NCBI RefSeq assembly: GCF_000012825.1
Contig: NC_009614.1
Location: forward strand, 3,348,001 to 3,412,000
Direction: 5' to 3'
Length of the DNA stretch: 64,000 nt
Source: Phocaeicola vulgatus ATCC 8482
GTDB lineage: Bacteria > Bacteroidota > Bacteroidia > Bacteroidales > Bacteroidaceae
The translations under genes were made by a program, and so were the position numbers. The first letter of the stretch is position 1; each line of letters starts with the position of its first letter. Below are positions 63,767 through 64,000 of this stretch, in pieces. The notes beneath the pieces are model-generated. The model was given only the letters and a program-made list of their open reading frames with translations. It made no database searches and had not been told where the DNA came from.

Positions 63767-63798
63767 CAAAAATAGCTGTTTTGCTTCGGAATATCAAA
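63767..63798 (-). promoter_or_regulatory. Promoter of the AbiE-type pair
   Basis: On the minus strand, TTTG (complement of 63795-63798), 20 bp, then TATTTTTG (complement of 63767-63774), close to the Bacteroides consensus. The start codon lies about 60 bp downstream. Confidence 0.6.
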
Positions 63799-63877
63799 TA
63801 TTACGGCTTAATTTTGTATGCTCAATCCTAGTACATTTTACTTTCTTATCCGTCTTGCTTGTATATAAAAGGTGATT

Positions 63878-64000
63878 ATGAAAAAGATCTTAATATTAGC
63901 ATTTTCTTTGTTCACGTTGGGAACATACGCCCAACGTGAAGTTCCGCAATCGCGCATGGAGCAGATTTATGAGGAAGCCAAGACTCCTTATAAATATGGG
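63878..64000 (+). CDS. Secreted protein, 5' end only (probable glycosidase)
   Basis: Only 41 codons are inside the window. They give a signal peptide (KKILILAFSLFTLGTYAQ) and then REVPQSRMEQIYEEAKTPYK YG. The motif MEQIYEEAKTPYKYG resembles the start of secreted five-bladed beta-propeller glycosidase-like proteins (GH43/GH117/GH130 relatives) common in Bacteroides polysaccharide loci. This is a weak guess from the N-terminus; the rest of the gene is needed. Confidence 0.55.
   Translation, partial: MKKILILAFSLFTLGTYAQREVPQSRMEQIYEEAKTPYKYG

Overview
The window reads as chromosomal DNA of a gut Bacteroidales, most likely Bacteroides or Phocaeicola. The evidence is: promoters of the TTTG / TAnnTTTG type; a UpxY antiterminator in a polysaccharide locus; Mfa1/Mfa2-type fimbrial genes with DUF3575/DUF3868 partners; the DUF3987 / DUF4248 / HU-like / 'smalltalk' / amidase cassette; and a glycosidase set matching the rhamnogalacturonan-II (RG-II) enzymes known from B. 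thetaiotaomicron. No tRNA, rRNA or CRISPR array was seen.

Layout. (1) 1-2860: debris of multicopy genes (an internally deleted AAA-ATPase/PD-(D/E)XK nuclease paralogue, a hairpin element, a decayed DUF3987 gene with long inverted repeats), then an intact AAA-ATPase/nuclease gene. (2) 2886-4181: enolase. (3) 4347-19976, + strand: seven secreted glycosidases (GH95, GH105, GH140, a GH78-GH33 fusion, GH127, GH141, GH78) for pectin RG-II side chains, in two groups split by a strong terminator at 13689-13730. No SusC/SusD or regulator is in view. (4) 50963 down to 20139, - strand: an exopolysaccharide locus. It starts at an invertible promoter (51048-51360) with the export/initiation genes (sugar transferase, Wza-like, Wzc-like). 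A + strand cassette interrupts it (42165-46190: DUF3987, HU-like, small peptide, amidase; DUF4248 on -). It resumes with UpxY and a long run of flippase, polymerase, glycosyltransferase, acyltransferase and sugar-nucleotide genes (manC, gmd, fcl), and ends at a terminator at 19988-20027. In its middle is a set (aldolase fusion, CMP-transferase, PfkB kinase, DUF115/GT42-like protein) that looks like a complete route to a CMP-activated 2-keto-3-deoxy sugar. (5) 52419-58646, - strand: a six-gene fimbrial operon with its own invertible promoter (58668-58939). (6) 60112-64000: a large carbohydrate-active enzyme of uncertain family, an AbiE-type toxin-antitoxin pair, and the first 41 codons of another secreted protein.

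Main points. Two paralogous tyrosine recombinases each sit beside an invertible segment bounded by GTTAC-N7-GTAAC repeats. As sequenced, the exopolysaccharide promoter faces its operon (ON) and the fimbrial promoter faces away (OFF). A run of eight G at the start of an acyltransferase gene puts its ATG out of frame by one base, which suggests slipped-strand phase variation. In both the intact and the decayed DUF3987 gene, the linker between the two domains is one arm of a long inverted repeat whose other arm lies at or near the gene's 3' end. The arms are unrelated in sequence between the two genes, yet each re-encodes its own linker peptide on the opposite strand. I consider this the most unusual structure in the window.
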